This document shows, in pieces, positions 49,501 through 64,000 of a stretch of 64,000 bases of DNA. Position 1 is the first letter of the stretch; each line of letters opens with the position of its first letter. Made by a program: the position numbers and the translations under genes. The notes under the pieces were generated by a model. The model was not told where the DNA came from, ran no database searches, and was given only the letters and a program-made list of their open reading frames with translations. Location of the stretch: assembly GCA_029582265.1 (NCBI GenBank), contig CM055819.1, forward strand, positions 36,411,384-36,475,383, read 5' to 3'. The stretch comes from Zoroaster sp. YZ-2022 (lineage: Eukaryota > Echinodermata > Asteroidea > Forcipulatida > Zoroasteridae).

Positions 49501-50443
49501 CACAAGTTAGTTTTATGATACATTTATTGATAACTAGAGGCTTGAAATAAATATAGGCCTACATTTCAAAAGATCAATGTTGTTCCGGATCCTCCCCTTT
49601 AAATGGCCCCTTCCATCCCAATCAACACACGGCGGTTACATCGGTGGTTTCGCCAAAATTGTACATGACCTATTCAGAAGAATTACCCGTCAGCAGTGAG
49701 TGAAATAATGAGTCTGCTTTATAGGCATTCTGCTTTGATTAATTTGCATGAGTGTTGGCGACGTACATACGGCTTTCATGTTACGTGAGCAGCAGCTAGC
49801 CGAGATCAGCAGGTCGTTCATCATACGGATTTAGCAGTTAGCTCTGCACCACCACACCTAGACCTAGTACCTACGACCTCAGCTTTAATTGCGTGCATTC
49901 TTGATTTGTAAGTGCGCCCCCTTGCGTACAAACTTGGCCCCTGTCAGTCGTTGCCATAGAAATCTAAAATCAATCCGCGTGTCCATGATTATACCTTTTT
50001 AACAAAATATTCTTCCACCATATATTTAACAACTGAGCCACGTAACATTTGATTAATATTTTGAAGTATGTAAATGACATATTAATATATTTTACTGCAT
50101 ATTTCTTGTATTTAGGACGGTTTATTTTATGCGGCAGTTGGTGGCGAAGAGTTACATATTGTTTAGGGTGTTGCAGGTCAGCGGTGTAATGGTGGTGGAG
50201 AAACATGGTAAACATTGATTGGGTCAACGGATATTGCCTTTATTTGCTGTGAAGAATTATCGGTAGACTAGTCAAATACACTGCGTTTGTTCTACTGGTT
50301 TTACGCAGCACTTACACATTTCCTTAGTAGCAGGCAATGAAAGTAACGCCACAGTCTTATGAAAATTTGAGCAGCCAAGTTGAACGACGGTTAGGGCTTA
50401 GGCTGGCAAATTCGTTGAGGGAAAGTGAGAAATCTCCACAAAA
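46520..50443. other. Region between P6 and the four-exon gene
   Basis: P6 and the next gene are divergent, so promoters of both lie here. I see no other exon. A single-orientation copy of the 28.2-kb foldback sequence is at about 47070-47205. Confidence 0.45.
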
Positions 50444-54291
<3,848 letters not shown>

Positions 54292-56319
54292 TGTCTTATG
54301 GTGCAATGGTGATATAAAAATGTTGAAATATTATTATTGTATATTATAAAGAAGTATTTTACATTGAGCAGAGACTATTGTATGAAAATTATAACTGCTA
54401 AAGCCATGGTACAGCATTGAATGACTACAGAAAACAAAATAACTAAACTTATTTTCAGACGTCCTTTGAGGTTGATGGTCGTAAACACCCTGAGAAATTA
54501 TTATGTCTAAAATTACTTAATTAAAGAGAAAACAGGAAAACAAAATTAAAATTACAAATATTGCTGTCGAAAAACATTTGAACAATAACTATGGGAGAGA
54601 CTACAGCTCTTTATTCAACAGTACTCGGAATTAGATTTTTATGAATTTTCCCAGAAATTTGCTGACCAATTGAGTTGATACTTCTAGACTAATTTATTTA
54701 GATTACAATCCACAGAAGGTGTGAATACACAGAATGGCAATTGTTGTACCATGGCTTTGAAAATGGTTATGTCATCAAACGTTGGATGGCTGCAAATCAG
54801 CTTAAATACTATTTCACATTTGCACCCAAAAGAATTTAGCTGGTAAATTCACATTACCACTAACATCAATATATTTATAAACTTGTTGAATTAGCAAAAT
54901 TCAACATATATTTTGATAAAAATAATGTATATTAACTCATACTTAAAGGCAGCCCCTCTCCTAAACCCACCATATCCCCCCCCCCCCACAGCCCAACTTA
55001 CTGCAACCTAACACTGACTGTGTAACGGTAAATATGGATATTTAATAAGAAACTGTTTTTTTCATGATGTTGCAGAAAAACTATCAAGCTTCCTGTGTCA
55101 ATATAGATCACAGATTTATAACACCTAGACTATTTGCTGCTTGTCTGTGTCAGAAACACAAATACTGATTGAGTAAATACTGATGTAATACAGTTAGCAC
55201 TGGGTCTTACTAGACTAAAGACAGTATGCCAACTGCTAATATTTGTAGTAAAGAAATTTCAGGTGCTTTGTTGTTCCAAGCTGGATGGCATCCACTGACA
55301 GAGTGAACAACACTCAAAACATCCAGTGGTTGCCAGGCAATACAAGTGTCAGTTGCCCATGCGAGGGCGCTGTTGTAATAACTTAGTGAGAACAGACATT
55401 TACATTAAAAATGTTTAAAAAATTCGCCAGTTACAAATTTAGTAAGAGTTAAAGTTGAGGTATGGCAAAAACATATCAAAATTAATGTCAAGTTGATGAT
55501 ATCAAATATTACCAAGAAATAACTTTGCCTGAGGTGCTGTCATTTTTAAGAAAAGTTAAATAATTTCACAAAGGTTTAGCTGAATATTCCAAGAAAATAT
55601 TTGTATATACATAAATAAAGTTTTTTAAAGAAGACGTAGAATATGTGAAGTGAGTTTTTCTTCAGATGATTATCTCTATAGTCTATAGGGTTGCCAGCAG
55701 GGAACCTAAATCACATTTGTCAGTGTTAAATCATTATCACATCACCTCTCAAACCACTGTACCCATTGTCAAACATTATTGTGGGTTATTAAAGAAAAGA
55801 AAACTTGTCAATGTATAGAATTAGTAATTTAAAAACACCAACAGGGTTGAAAAGCTGATGATGTTATCAATCTTCCCTAGGCTAGAGATAGCCCATTCTA
55901 GGGCCAGTAGTACACTGGGTTCCCTCCCTATCCTTGGCCATATCCCCACATGTACTAAAAAGGGATGATTATTACAATCTAAAATGTAATGATTTAGGTA
56001 AGCTTGCCCAAGCAGACACTTTGTATAATATCAGTAATTTTGGTAAAATTTGTATTTTATTATTATTATTTTTTTAATTTCAAAAATGTTTCGAAAATTT
56101 CATGAAAGTGAACTATCGCAGAATAATGGATCTTAATGTATACCTTAATTCAACGAGAGTATGCATACTTGAAGCATGTTTGCAGACAGTACCTCAGCCA
56201 TGTATCTCGGGTATGTCAGGGGCGGGTCCATAATTTGAGTAAAGTACGTGTCGTCTGCTCCAGTCCATTCCGATCCACCTGTCGTCTGGCCGTTTAATGG
56301 TGATTTTTTTTTAGAGCGC
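54292..56319. other. Gene-free spacer after the four-exon gene
   Basis: AT-rich sequence with no exon. A block at about 56000-56120 (AAGCAGACACTTT, and TTTCGAAAATTTCATGAAAGTGA) recurs at 60415-60490 with the second part inverted, so it belongs to an unresolved dispersed repeat. Confidence 0.45.
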
Positions 56320-56542
56320 CCTCATTTGTTCTGATTGGTTTGTGCAATTTACTTTTTAACCAATCATTAGCCATGTTCATCCCTGGCAGCCAATCAAATA
56401 TTAGAGCAATTCCTGTGTACTTCAAATCAACATGGCGGCGCCCATCGTGTTTCATAAAGATCTTTCATAACAATCAACATAGGATTTCATCATACATTTG
56501 CTGTAGTAAATTTCGGGATTGTTGATTCCTAGACGATACAGG
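56320..56542 (+). promoter_or_regulatory. Probable TATA-less promoter and untranslated first exon
   Basis: Three CCAAT-type boxes (GATTGGTT, ACCAATCA, GCCAATCA) precede AACATGGCGGCGCC, a YY1-type initiator and 5' UTR word common at housekeeping starts. A strong donor follows (ACAGG/GTAAGTATG, intron from 56543). The ATG in ATGGCGG opens only 12 codons. The next downstream exon with a matching acceptor is the COQ7 exon, so this is probably the COQ7 first exon. The link is inference. Confidence 0.5.
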
Positions 56543-56642
56543 GTAAGTATGAATAAATGAAGGTTCCAAAAGTAGCGAGGGAAGTGTAACATTAGGCCTG
56601 CATTTTGTTAACCTTTTAAAATAGGCCTAGGCCTAGGCCTTA

Positions 56643-59124
56643 CAGTCCGGGAAAACTCCAAATACGGCAACGTTGCTGTATACGGCAACCAGTTGCCGAA
56701 TAATGCAACTTCCGGTGTGTAAACGCGAAATACAGCCAAGGGGTATACTACTGAATAACCGATGTTTTTATTGTTCTGTGTCTTTAATTAAACATCTTAA
56801 TCATTGTTCAAATCAATGTGGATAGGGTCATTTGGAATGTGTGGTATGGTGGGGTGGGGTGGGGTGGGGTGGGGATTGGGGATGGGGCGGGGTGTGACCA
56901 GTAGGGTGCGGCAGTAGAAATGTGTGTAATTGGTGGATTGGGGAGAGGGGCAGGTGTCTTGATTGCTTGGTTACCAGCAGTGTAAGCAATCTACTTGGCA
57001 GAAGAGCGTGGTCTTATAAATTGAACAACTGTATTAATGAAAATATGGACCTCTTATAATAAAAAAAAATACGAGACTATTTATTTTATATTTGTTTTTG
57101 TCCATTGGTTCAAATCAAGTTAGAATAAAAATCAACACATACAGCACTCTGTAGGCAAGATTGTCAAATATTGAATTTCAGAAAAATTTTCAATTATTCC
57201 AGTAATTTGTTCACATGCTAATTATACAAAGCAATTTTTATAAGTAAAGGTATTGACAGAGCGAATGTTTTGTAATTGTAGTTTTATTTAGGCGCATTGT
57301 AAAAACAAGGACTAGTAATTTTTGTATAATCACAAAGATCTGCTGTAAAAATTGAAATAATTTCTCCATTTTAATAAATATTGCTTTTGAATTTGATTCA
57401 TTTACTAAATTGCGATTGCAATCACGTACTTAGTAAAATAAATATTTAGTAAATTAGAAATTTAAATAAATATTAATATTTATAAAAATAAATATTGCTT
57501 TTGAATTTGACTCATTATTTACCAAGCTGTGATTGCAATCAAGTACTTATTAAAAATAAATATTTAGTAAATTATAAATTTGTTGTCATTACATAAATCA
57601 AATTAAGAAAAATTTCATTTGTTAATGTTGTTTAATTACTGTGTATTTTGTTCATGAAAGTTATAACTTATAACTGTTAAAACTGAAACCAACTTTAAAA
57701 TGTATACAGGGTTGGAACACAATCTTTGATAAAGGGAAGGTATAACTTTGATAAAAATGAAATATTGTTTTTAAATTTGCGCTGCCATCATTGTCGGCTG
57801 ATATGGATAAATGGAGAAGTGTACTATTGTACTTGTCTGCTTGATCATGAAGTGAACTGACAATGGAATTTGCAGAATTCAACTCGGAAGTAGGCCTACA
57901 TGTAATATTTTCTTTGGTGGATGACTTTCGTAATGTTCAATTAGATTCTTTGTAACCAAAGTTACTGGTGTTTTTGCACCTTCCTTTATTAATTTTTGAA
58001 AGTGGTGCTGCCACAACTTCTTCAGCCTAATATAATGATCGGGTCACTAGGACAGGCCAAGTGAGGGTGATGTGATTCACCAGGTCTTCGGCCAAAGCCT
58101 TTCTCACCACTTCAAGTAGGTTCAATACTTAATGTCACTTTACATCTCGTCTGAATTTCAAGCTCCTTTGCTTTCGTAAGGTTTTAAAACTTTAATTATC
58201 ACTATATACAGTATATACCTTTTTAATTGGCTATGCCGACAGCCCCCCCATCACATAAAAAGCGTTAAAAGCCAAAAGGCACATGAAATTACATTATCGG
58301 ACATTAGTCCCTACGGTACAAGTTTTTAAACGGCAAGAACAATGCTGCAGCTTCGTTTAAACGAGAACAGCGATGGTTAGGTTTCTCAATAATTTCTTGG
58401 TACATGTCTTGTGTTTTCGCCGTCCTTTCTCACTTTCAACGTCAGCTTCAAAGGCTATTTATCATTGTCAAAAGGTGCTATGGCTTTAATCACAATGTAT
58501 AAATGCAAAATATGTCTTCTTTTACTTCTATTTTTATCCAATAATTGAGTTTTGTTTGTATAAATGTTGTCGGCGATTTTAGTTTCCCGCGCTTCCAGAG
58601 CTTTTCCCGCGAAGAAAGACGTTGATAATTTCCAATGTAGTGTATATTTAAAATACAATTTAAAAAAAGGTGTTTACTCATATTAACATAAATCATGTTA
58701 TTTGTTTAATTTTAATTATTATATTTTTGAGAACAACAACCGTGTTTAAAGTTTTGTTTCATGAACCATACGTAAAATAATAATCTTGATTGAGGATGTA
58801 TTCTTGCACGTCAAAAATGGAGTCACGCGTTAATTGTCGGATGGGCTAGAGTGTTGGTTTTAAACGGTCATTTGCAAGAAAATGCACAGATAACTTTTTA
58901 GTTTTTGATGTGCGCAGATAGGAATTTGGGTAAGGAACCAAAGAACATATTTTTATGGTTTTCACTATTCCAATTTTGCATATTTCGTTTCCCTTTTTGC
59001 GTTTGAATGAAAGAGTTGCCGTATATGGCAACCTTAACGTTGCCGTAATGAAACGTTGCCGTATTCAGCAACTCAAGGTTGCCGTATATAGCAACGTTGC
59101 CGTATTTGGAGTTTTCCCGGACTG
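56643..59124. mobile_element. Non-autonomous TIR element, 2.48 kb
   Basis: The terminal inverted repeats (56643-56689 and 59078-59124) start CAGTCCGGGAAAACTCC and match at 46 of 47 bases. GTTGCCGTAT words recur near both ends. The interior is AT-rich with no transposase and holds a G-run block (GGTGGGG repeated, about 56849-56893) able to form a quadruplex. No target duplication is recognisable. Confidence 0.8.
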
Positions 59125-59133
59125 ATTATTAAA

Positions 59134-60115
59134 GGTATCAGGTCAACTCGGACCCAAACCAACTCGGACCCATGCCAACTCGGACCCACGCCAACTCGGA
59201 CCCACTACCAACTCGGACCTATGCCGACTCGGACCCACTACCAACTCGGACTCATGCCAACTCGGACCCACCAACTCGGACCCAAAACCAACTCGGACCC
59301 ACTACCAACTCGGACCCAACCAGTACCAACTCGGACCCAACAATGACTGAATCAGTTCTTGTTGGTAGTTTCAGGAATATTTAGGTTTTGACCTGGAAAG
59401 CTTTCGCCCGGTGGATTTTTTGTTGTTGGCCCAAACCAGTCTGGAAGATTAAAACATAAACTAGTTTTTGTTTTTTTAATACAGGCGATGCAGTTTTTGG
59501 ATCGATTTTTGGATGTTAGGTAGTTCTACAAATCTCTTTTTGACTTAGTGAGTTTTAGAAACCCCACCCTCCCCAAAAAGAAATAATAATAAGAAATCTG
59601 ATGACATCTTTTGTACATGTCAGGCCTCAATGTATACATTGCCCTCAGTGCCCCCCTTTAAAAAATTGGTGACCCCCAGGCCCCAGGTGCCCCCTACTAA
59701 CCCTTTTGGCTACGTTTTACATTTTCCTTATTCATTCTGTAGTTTGTGTACCAAACAAACAAACAACACCCAATCAAATTTAACGAATGTCACAGAAATG
59801 TCATCATGTAAAGGAAAATATGAACGCAGTTCGGCATCCCTTGATCAGTTCATTGAAGCCGGTCAAAAAGATCAAGGCCGCGTCAAACATTGTCAAATGG
59901 AATAATGGGTCCGAGTTGGTAGTGGTTGGGTCCGAGTTGGTAGTGGGTCCGAGTTGGTAGTGGGTCCGAGTTGGTTCTGGGTCCGAGTTGGTAGTGGGTC
60001 CGAGTTGGTAGTGGGTCCGAGTTGGCATGAGTCCGAGTTGGTAGTGGGTCCGAGTTGGCGTGGGTCCGAGTTGGCATGGGTCCGAGATGGTTTGGGTCCG
60101 AGTTGGATCGAAACC
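59134..60115. mobile_element. Foldback element with inverted minisatellite arms, 982 bp
   Basis: Each arm, about 200 bp, is a tandem of CCAACTCGGACCCA-type units, direct on the left (59153-59340) and inverted on the right (59909-60105). They are bordered by GGTATC and GAAACC. A perfect 8-bp duplication TTATTAAA flanks it (59126-59133 and 60116-60123). The unique 560-bp middle has no clear gene; frames over the arms are artefacts. Confidence 0.85.
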
Positions 60116-60123
60116 TTATTAAA

Positions 60124-61446
60124 AATTCGTTAACACAACAGTTAATAATAATTATACTAGTTAGGGCTTAGGCCTAACTTTAACTGTAACGTTAACCGCC
60201 ATAATTGAATAACCTTTTCAACCACTGTTGTGAAACATTAACACAAGTATTTGGCAATATACACAGCGTTTTATTAACTAATACATAGTATACAGTGTTA
60301 TCTGAACTTTAAACTAAACTGTACAAAACTGGGGCGATTTTTCTCTTTTTTCAACTTTTGATCTGCTAATTATTACAACTTAAAACTTTGTGATTAACAT
60401 TAGGTAAACCTGCGCAAGCAGACACTTTTGGCATAAAATCCACTATTCTAGGATAGCTCACTTTCATGAAATTTTCGAAACATTTTTTATATTAAAAAAA
60501 ATAATAATTAAGTTAACGTATATTATTATACGAGCAAAATTATGGAGAAAATTATTATTATCACTAGAATCATATTTTTTTTCTTTCGGTAACCATGCAA
60601 ATGGCAGATTTCTCATCTGAATTCGATCAGAGTGCTTTGAGATGTGGGATGGCAGTGGTTCTATTTTGTTTGTCGTGTACCGGATTTGCCATGATGTATT
60701 TTTGTACAGCTGAATCCTTTAAAGGCCAAGAGAATGAAAGTCATAGATTTGCGTCCGGGAAATTTCGAAAACACATGAGGCTTTTTTTCATTATTCATTA
60801 TTCATTATTCATTATTTCCATTGATCATTAATAACAGCGCAATCACAAGATGTTTCTTCTAATTTGACGTATTCTTAATCACTTTATGTACACATGCTTT
60901 CTACCTGCGAGAGAGAGAGGGAAGGGTGAAGGGTAAAAGAGGAGTAACAAGGAGTATTTTGGTCATTAAGACGTGCATCATTATACGTGCGGGCCGCACA
61001 CACAGGCATAAGATACAAAGCTCAACAGCGAACGTGTTGTGCACGTGAAGGCGGTACAGTTGCAGGTGCGGATCGGACGGAGTTTACCATACAGTTTTAG
61101 CGCGATGCAACCTTTTTTGTGAGACGACGCGGGACTAAGACTGTAAGAGAACATGTGCTAATGATTATAGCGCACATACTGGTGGAAATTTGGTAAAAAC
61201 TTCGTTTTACTGATGTGGATGATTTGGAACTAAATTTGTTTGGTGGAAATACCTTTTTTGTGCAAATAATGATTTTTTTGGCAAATAATGAAAAATTTAG
61301 GCGGTAGCTTTTGGGACATGCGGGCGGTGGATGCAAATCTATGACTTTCATTCTCATGGCCAAATAGTTCAGTTTCCAGATCATATTTTCATAGAAATAC
61401 TCTCCCAATCACCTTAAGCAAATATTAGATTTAAATTGACGGCTGG
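60124..61446. other. Part of the presumed COQ7 intron 1
   Basis: No exon is convincing. A 78-codon frame at 60595-60831 has one hydrophobic stretch but no family match or splice context. A (GA)n run lies at about 60909. Confidence 0.4.
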
Positions 61447-61975
61447 CAAAAAGGAAAAAACGGTACCTATGTACTTGCCTTGGAAAGAATGTCGTATCCA
61501 ACTGCCACTTTTTAAAGGCTTTTTTGGAATTTTTTTGCAACCACTAACCAGTTAAAAAATGATTCTATCGATTTTTGGTGGTACAGAAAGCGAAAACTAT
61601 CTTTAAAATCCACTTTTATGATGGTTTTCGGACTTTATTTCCCTTCTAAAAAAATCCTCCCCTTCAGAAAATAGAAGGATCCTATTATAGTTGCCACTGC
61701 GCATGTACAATGACTGTGTTGGTCACAAATTGTGGAGTTTACAAGACCTTCCTCCATGATCAGACTGACATGACTGAGGAAGTCATCGTATACCAAAAAT
61801 GCCTGATTTTTCAGGAAATAAATATCCTGGAATAATTTGAAGTATATGTCCATCATCATCCATATGTTCTCCACCTTACTAGGTAGGTAAGATTACTTTA
61901 TTGGTTATATTGAATGAGAAAAAGTGGCGGTCGGATACGACATTCTACCCCTTGCCTTTTTGTAATTTCTGTTAT
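61447..61975. mobile_element. Inverted-repeat element, about 530 bp
   Basis: GAATGTCGTATCCAACTGCCACTTTTT near 61487 is mirrored by AAAAAGTGGCGGTCGGATACGACATTC near 61921, with matching GGCAAAAAGG and CCTTGCCTTTTT outer ends. No coding capacity. Confidence 0.65.
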
Positions 61976-62128
61976 TTTAAAATGTTTTATTTATTTGTTA
62001 TGAATCGATTAGGGACACTTTATTGGTGCTCAAACAGGGAAGTCTCATTTCAGATCTGATGGGCAGAGACATGTGCCCCCAATATCTATGAATGGGGTAC
62101 AATAATTAGGTTTTTTTTTGATATTTTT

Positions 62129-62635
62129 GGAACCGGATACCCGAAATCAGGAAACTTCAGATACCCATTTTCATTTTTTGTTGAAAACATGCATCCAGTG
62201 GTGCACAAACTGTAAATGGTAACAAAAATTTACCTTTATAATACAGAGGATACCATACTTAAATCGATCTTTTCTATACTGTGTCGTTTTTATTAAAACA
62301 GTAGGCAAATATTCCCTCCTGTGCTGCTGGTTTGATAAGTTATTTGAAGCAGCCGCTGCCAGGCCCTTTGCAACTTTAACGATTCGATATAATGTATCAC
62401 AAACAGAAAAATGTATGGAAAATGTCTGTGAAATACTACAAAGGCTTTTTTGGAGTGTAATCTCTTGAATTTAAAGATAATTGTCTGTAAAAGTGTAAAC
62501 ATTACATTGTTCAAGAGTGACAGATTTCTGTTCACTCCGCTCAAATGTTAAGTCCAAATTTTAAAAAGTCGTTTACAGGTAATTGGAACCGAAAAATGGA
62601 ACCGGGTAATGACAGTTTCAGTCGGGTATCCGGTT
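62129..62635. mobile_element. TIR element, uninterrupted copy
   Basis: The ends GGAACCGGATACCCGAAA and TTTCAGTCGGGTATCCGGTT match the element at 43937-44989. This copy lacks the TTCGA-rich insertion and so shows the empty site. Confidence 0.7.
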
Positions 62636-62747
62636 TTGTCTTTTTCTTCCAAATGGTAGTAAACTGTTCATTACATAAACTTTCTAAAAGCCTTGATTTC
62701 TAATGGCAGTAATTTCTTATGACGATCAAGCCAGGAGAAAGTATAAC

Positions 62748-63225
62748 GGATCAGATTAGGAATGTCTCCCGACCATCATCCCCGACTTATTGTTATTATT
62801 AATTCCTAAAAAATAATCTGGAATTCCGGATCAGATTAGGAATGTCTCCTGACTATCATCCCCGACTTATTGTTATTATTAATTCCTAAAAATAATCTGG
62901 AATTCCGGATCAGATTAGGAATGTCTCCTGACCATCATCCCCGACTTATTGTTATTATTAATTCCTAAAAAATAATCTGGAATTCCGGATCAGATTAGGA
63001 ATGTCTCCTGACCATCATCCCCGACTTATTGTTATTATTAATTCCTAAAAATAATCTGGAATTCCGGATCAGATTAGGAATGTCTCCCGACCATCATCCC
63101 CGACTTATTGTTATTATTAATTCCTAAAAAATAATCTGGAATTCCGGATCAGATTAGGAATGTCTCCCGACCATCATCCCCGACTTATTGTTATTATTAA
63201 TTCCTAAAAATAATCTGGAATTCCG
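62748..63225. repeat. Six-unit tandem array with alternating 80/79-bp units
   Basis: Units starting GGATCAGATTAGGAATGTCTCC begin at 62748, 62828, 62907, 62987, 63066 and 63146. Unit lengths alternate 80, 79, 80, 79, 80, 79 because an A-run alternates between six and five, so the repeating block is a dimer of 159 bp present three times. Confidence 0.95.
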
Positions 63226-63607
63226 AACTTCCCTGCTACCAGTAGGGACTGTGGACATGTATCTTTAGAGAAAAGTCTCAAATTGGCTAAAACAAGTTTG
63301 ATGCATCCAGGGGTCAGGGGAGGGGCATGGCTCCCAATTTGTTGCCATGTCATGTAAAAAATATCATCACCCACACTTTTTTGCAACAGAATGCCATGTA
63401 AGTAATATAGTCCCCTCCCCCCCCCCCCAATTTTAAATGATGATGATTACCTCAACCCCTGTCCCCCCCCTCCATCTGATTGAATACAGTTGAGAACGAA
63501 TCCATTTGCATGTTTTTAAAATTATTTTCTTGCATCATGGAAGTAGTTTTGCCAACATTACTACCATACCTTCCCTTTAAAATCGGCAGGATTTAATTCC
63601 TTTGACC

Positions 63608-63844
63608 ATGTATGCTTCCCAAGTACGTTCTGCGGCATGCTCAATGTGCCGCACCTGTCATCATGCTACAAACACTACAAGAAGAACCACCGTACTAGGT
63701 AGACATGCCAGCTCAAAGGCTGCAACCAGTGCTCTGATCGATCGTATAATCCGAGTGGATCATGCAGGGGAAGTGGCTGCAGATAGAATCTATGCAGGAC
63801 AGATGGCAGTGTTAGGTAAAACACCTGTTGGACCGGTTATTCAG
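63608..63844 (+). CDS. COQ7: COQ7 first coding exon (5-demethoxyubiquinone hydroxylase)
   Basis: This 79-codon exon starts at ATG 63608, after an acceptor AATCGGCAG (exon from 63590), and ends at CAG/GTAAAC, phase 0. The first 45 or so residues are Arg/Ser/Thr-rich without acids, as in a mitochondrial presequence. Then comes DRIIRVDHAGEVAADRIYAG and QMAVLGKTPVGPVIQ, the start of the conserved COQ7 domain. The Glu of HAGE is a di-iron ligand. The enzyme hydroxylates demethoxyubiquinone in the mitochondrial inner-membrane coenzyme Q complex. The remaining exons lie beyond the window. An untranslated exon at about 56.4-56.5 kb may precede it. Confidence 0.93.
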
Positions 63845-64000
63845 GTAAACACAATAATAAGTATGAATCAGATGCAAAATTGACATCATCTGACAGAAAC
63901 TAGAACAGAAATTTCACTCTCAACTCGAAAAGTGTGAAGATCTCTCGTCCAACAAAAGAGCACCCTCAATGCTTGAAAAACCAAGGGAACAAAATAGTCC

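Noticed and set aside
60595..60831. 78-codon frame with a hydrophobic segment
   Set aside because: No family resemblance, no splice context, and it ends in a low-complexity ATTCATT run; it may be chance.
61741..61768. CTTCCTCCATG half-palindrome
   Set aside because: It matches one arm end of the miniature element, but the flanking heptamers (ACAAGAC and ATCAGAC) agree at only 5 of 7 bases, so it may be chance.
62748..63225. Possible CRISPR-like array
   Set aside because: The units are contiguous repeats without variable spacers, in an animal intron.

Overview
The window is animal nuclear DNA. It has spliced genes, tRNA-derived SINEs, Penelope-like and LINE retroelement remains, hAT-like and TTAA-type miniature elements, and long microsatellites. 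The scattered TAGGCCTA-type words, the SINE style and the COQ7 sequence suggest a marine invertebrate deuterostome (echinoderm or hemichordate). This is an impression from composition, not a proven assignment. No rRNA gene, intact tRNA gene or CRISPR array is visible.

Layout. 1-5.6 kb is AT-rich and gene-free. Between 5.9 and 46.4 kb lie six long, mostly uninterrupted coding exons separated by AT-rich, repeat-filled DNA: P1 (5932-7017, -), P2 (16913-19051, +), P3 (24135-25175, -), P4 (30466-31803, -), P5 (39129-40496, +) and P6 (45508-46332, -). They encode basic, Ser/Arg/Pro-rich, probably disordered proteins that I cannot assign to a known family. P3 and P5 share a C-terminal Cys motif (VDCPxC-x11-CPPN[ST]P). 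P2 carries both halves of it about 300 residues apart. P1 and P6 share other short motifs. The six look like a local cluster of fast-evolving paralogues. At 50.4-54.3 kb a four-exon gene encodes a 238-residue protein of unknown function. A CCAAT-rich, ATGGCGG-containing probable promoter and untranslated exon at 56.3-56.5 kb may belong to COQ7, whose first coding exon (demethoxyubiquinone hydroxylase) is at 63608-63844. The intron between would be a 7-kb stack of foldback elements and tandem repeats.

Mobile DNA. 8.8-14.2 kb is a nested, partly duplicated stack: a Penelope-like GIY-YIG fragment, a 980-bp hAT-like element inside the retroelement tail, a decayed LINE reverse transcriptase, and a second copy of the hAT/tail part. 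The most notable signal is a family of tiny palindromes, CATGGAGGAAGG...CCTTCCTCCATG. Four are full (28-35 bp) and two are internally shortened (15-16 bp). Five have perfect 7-bp target duplications and one has 6 of 7. One copy sits in a tandem array whose sister units preserve the empty site. They look like an extremely small mobile element or its excision products, and I do not recognise them as described. Also notable are a SINE-derived hairpin with arms of about 104 bp just past the stop of P1, and a 982-bp foldback whose arms are inverted minisatellites.
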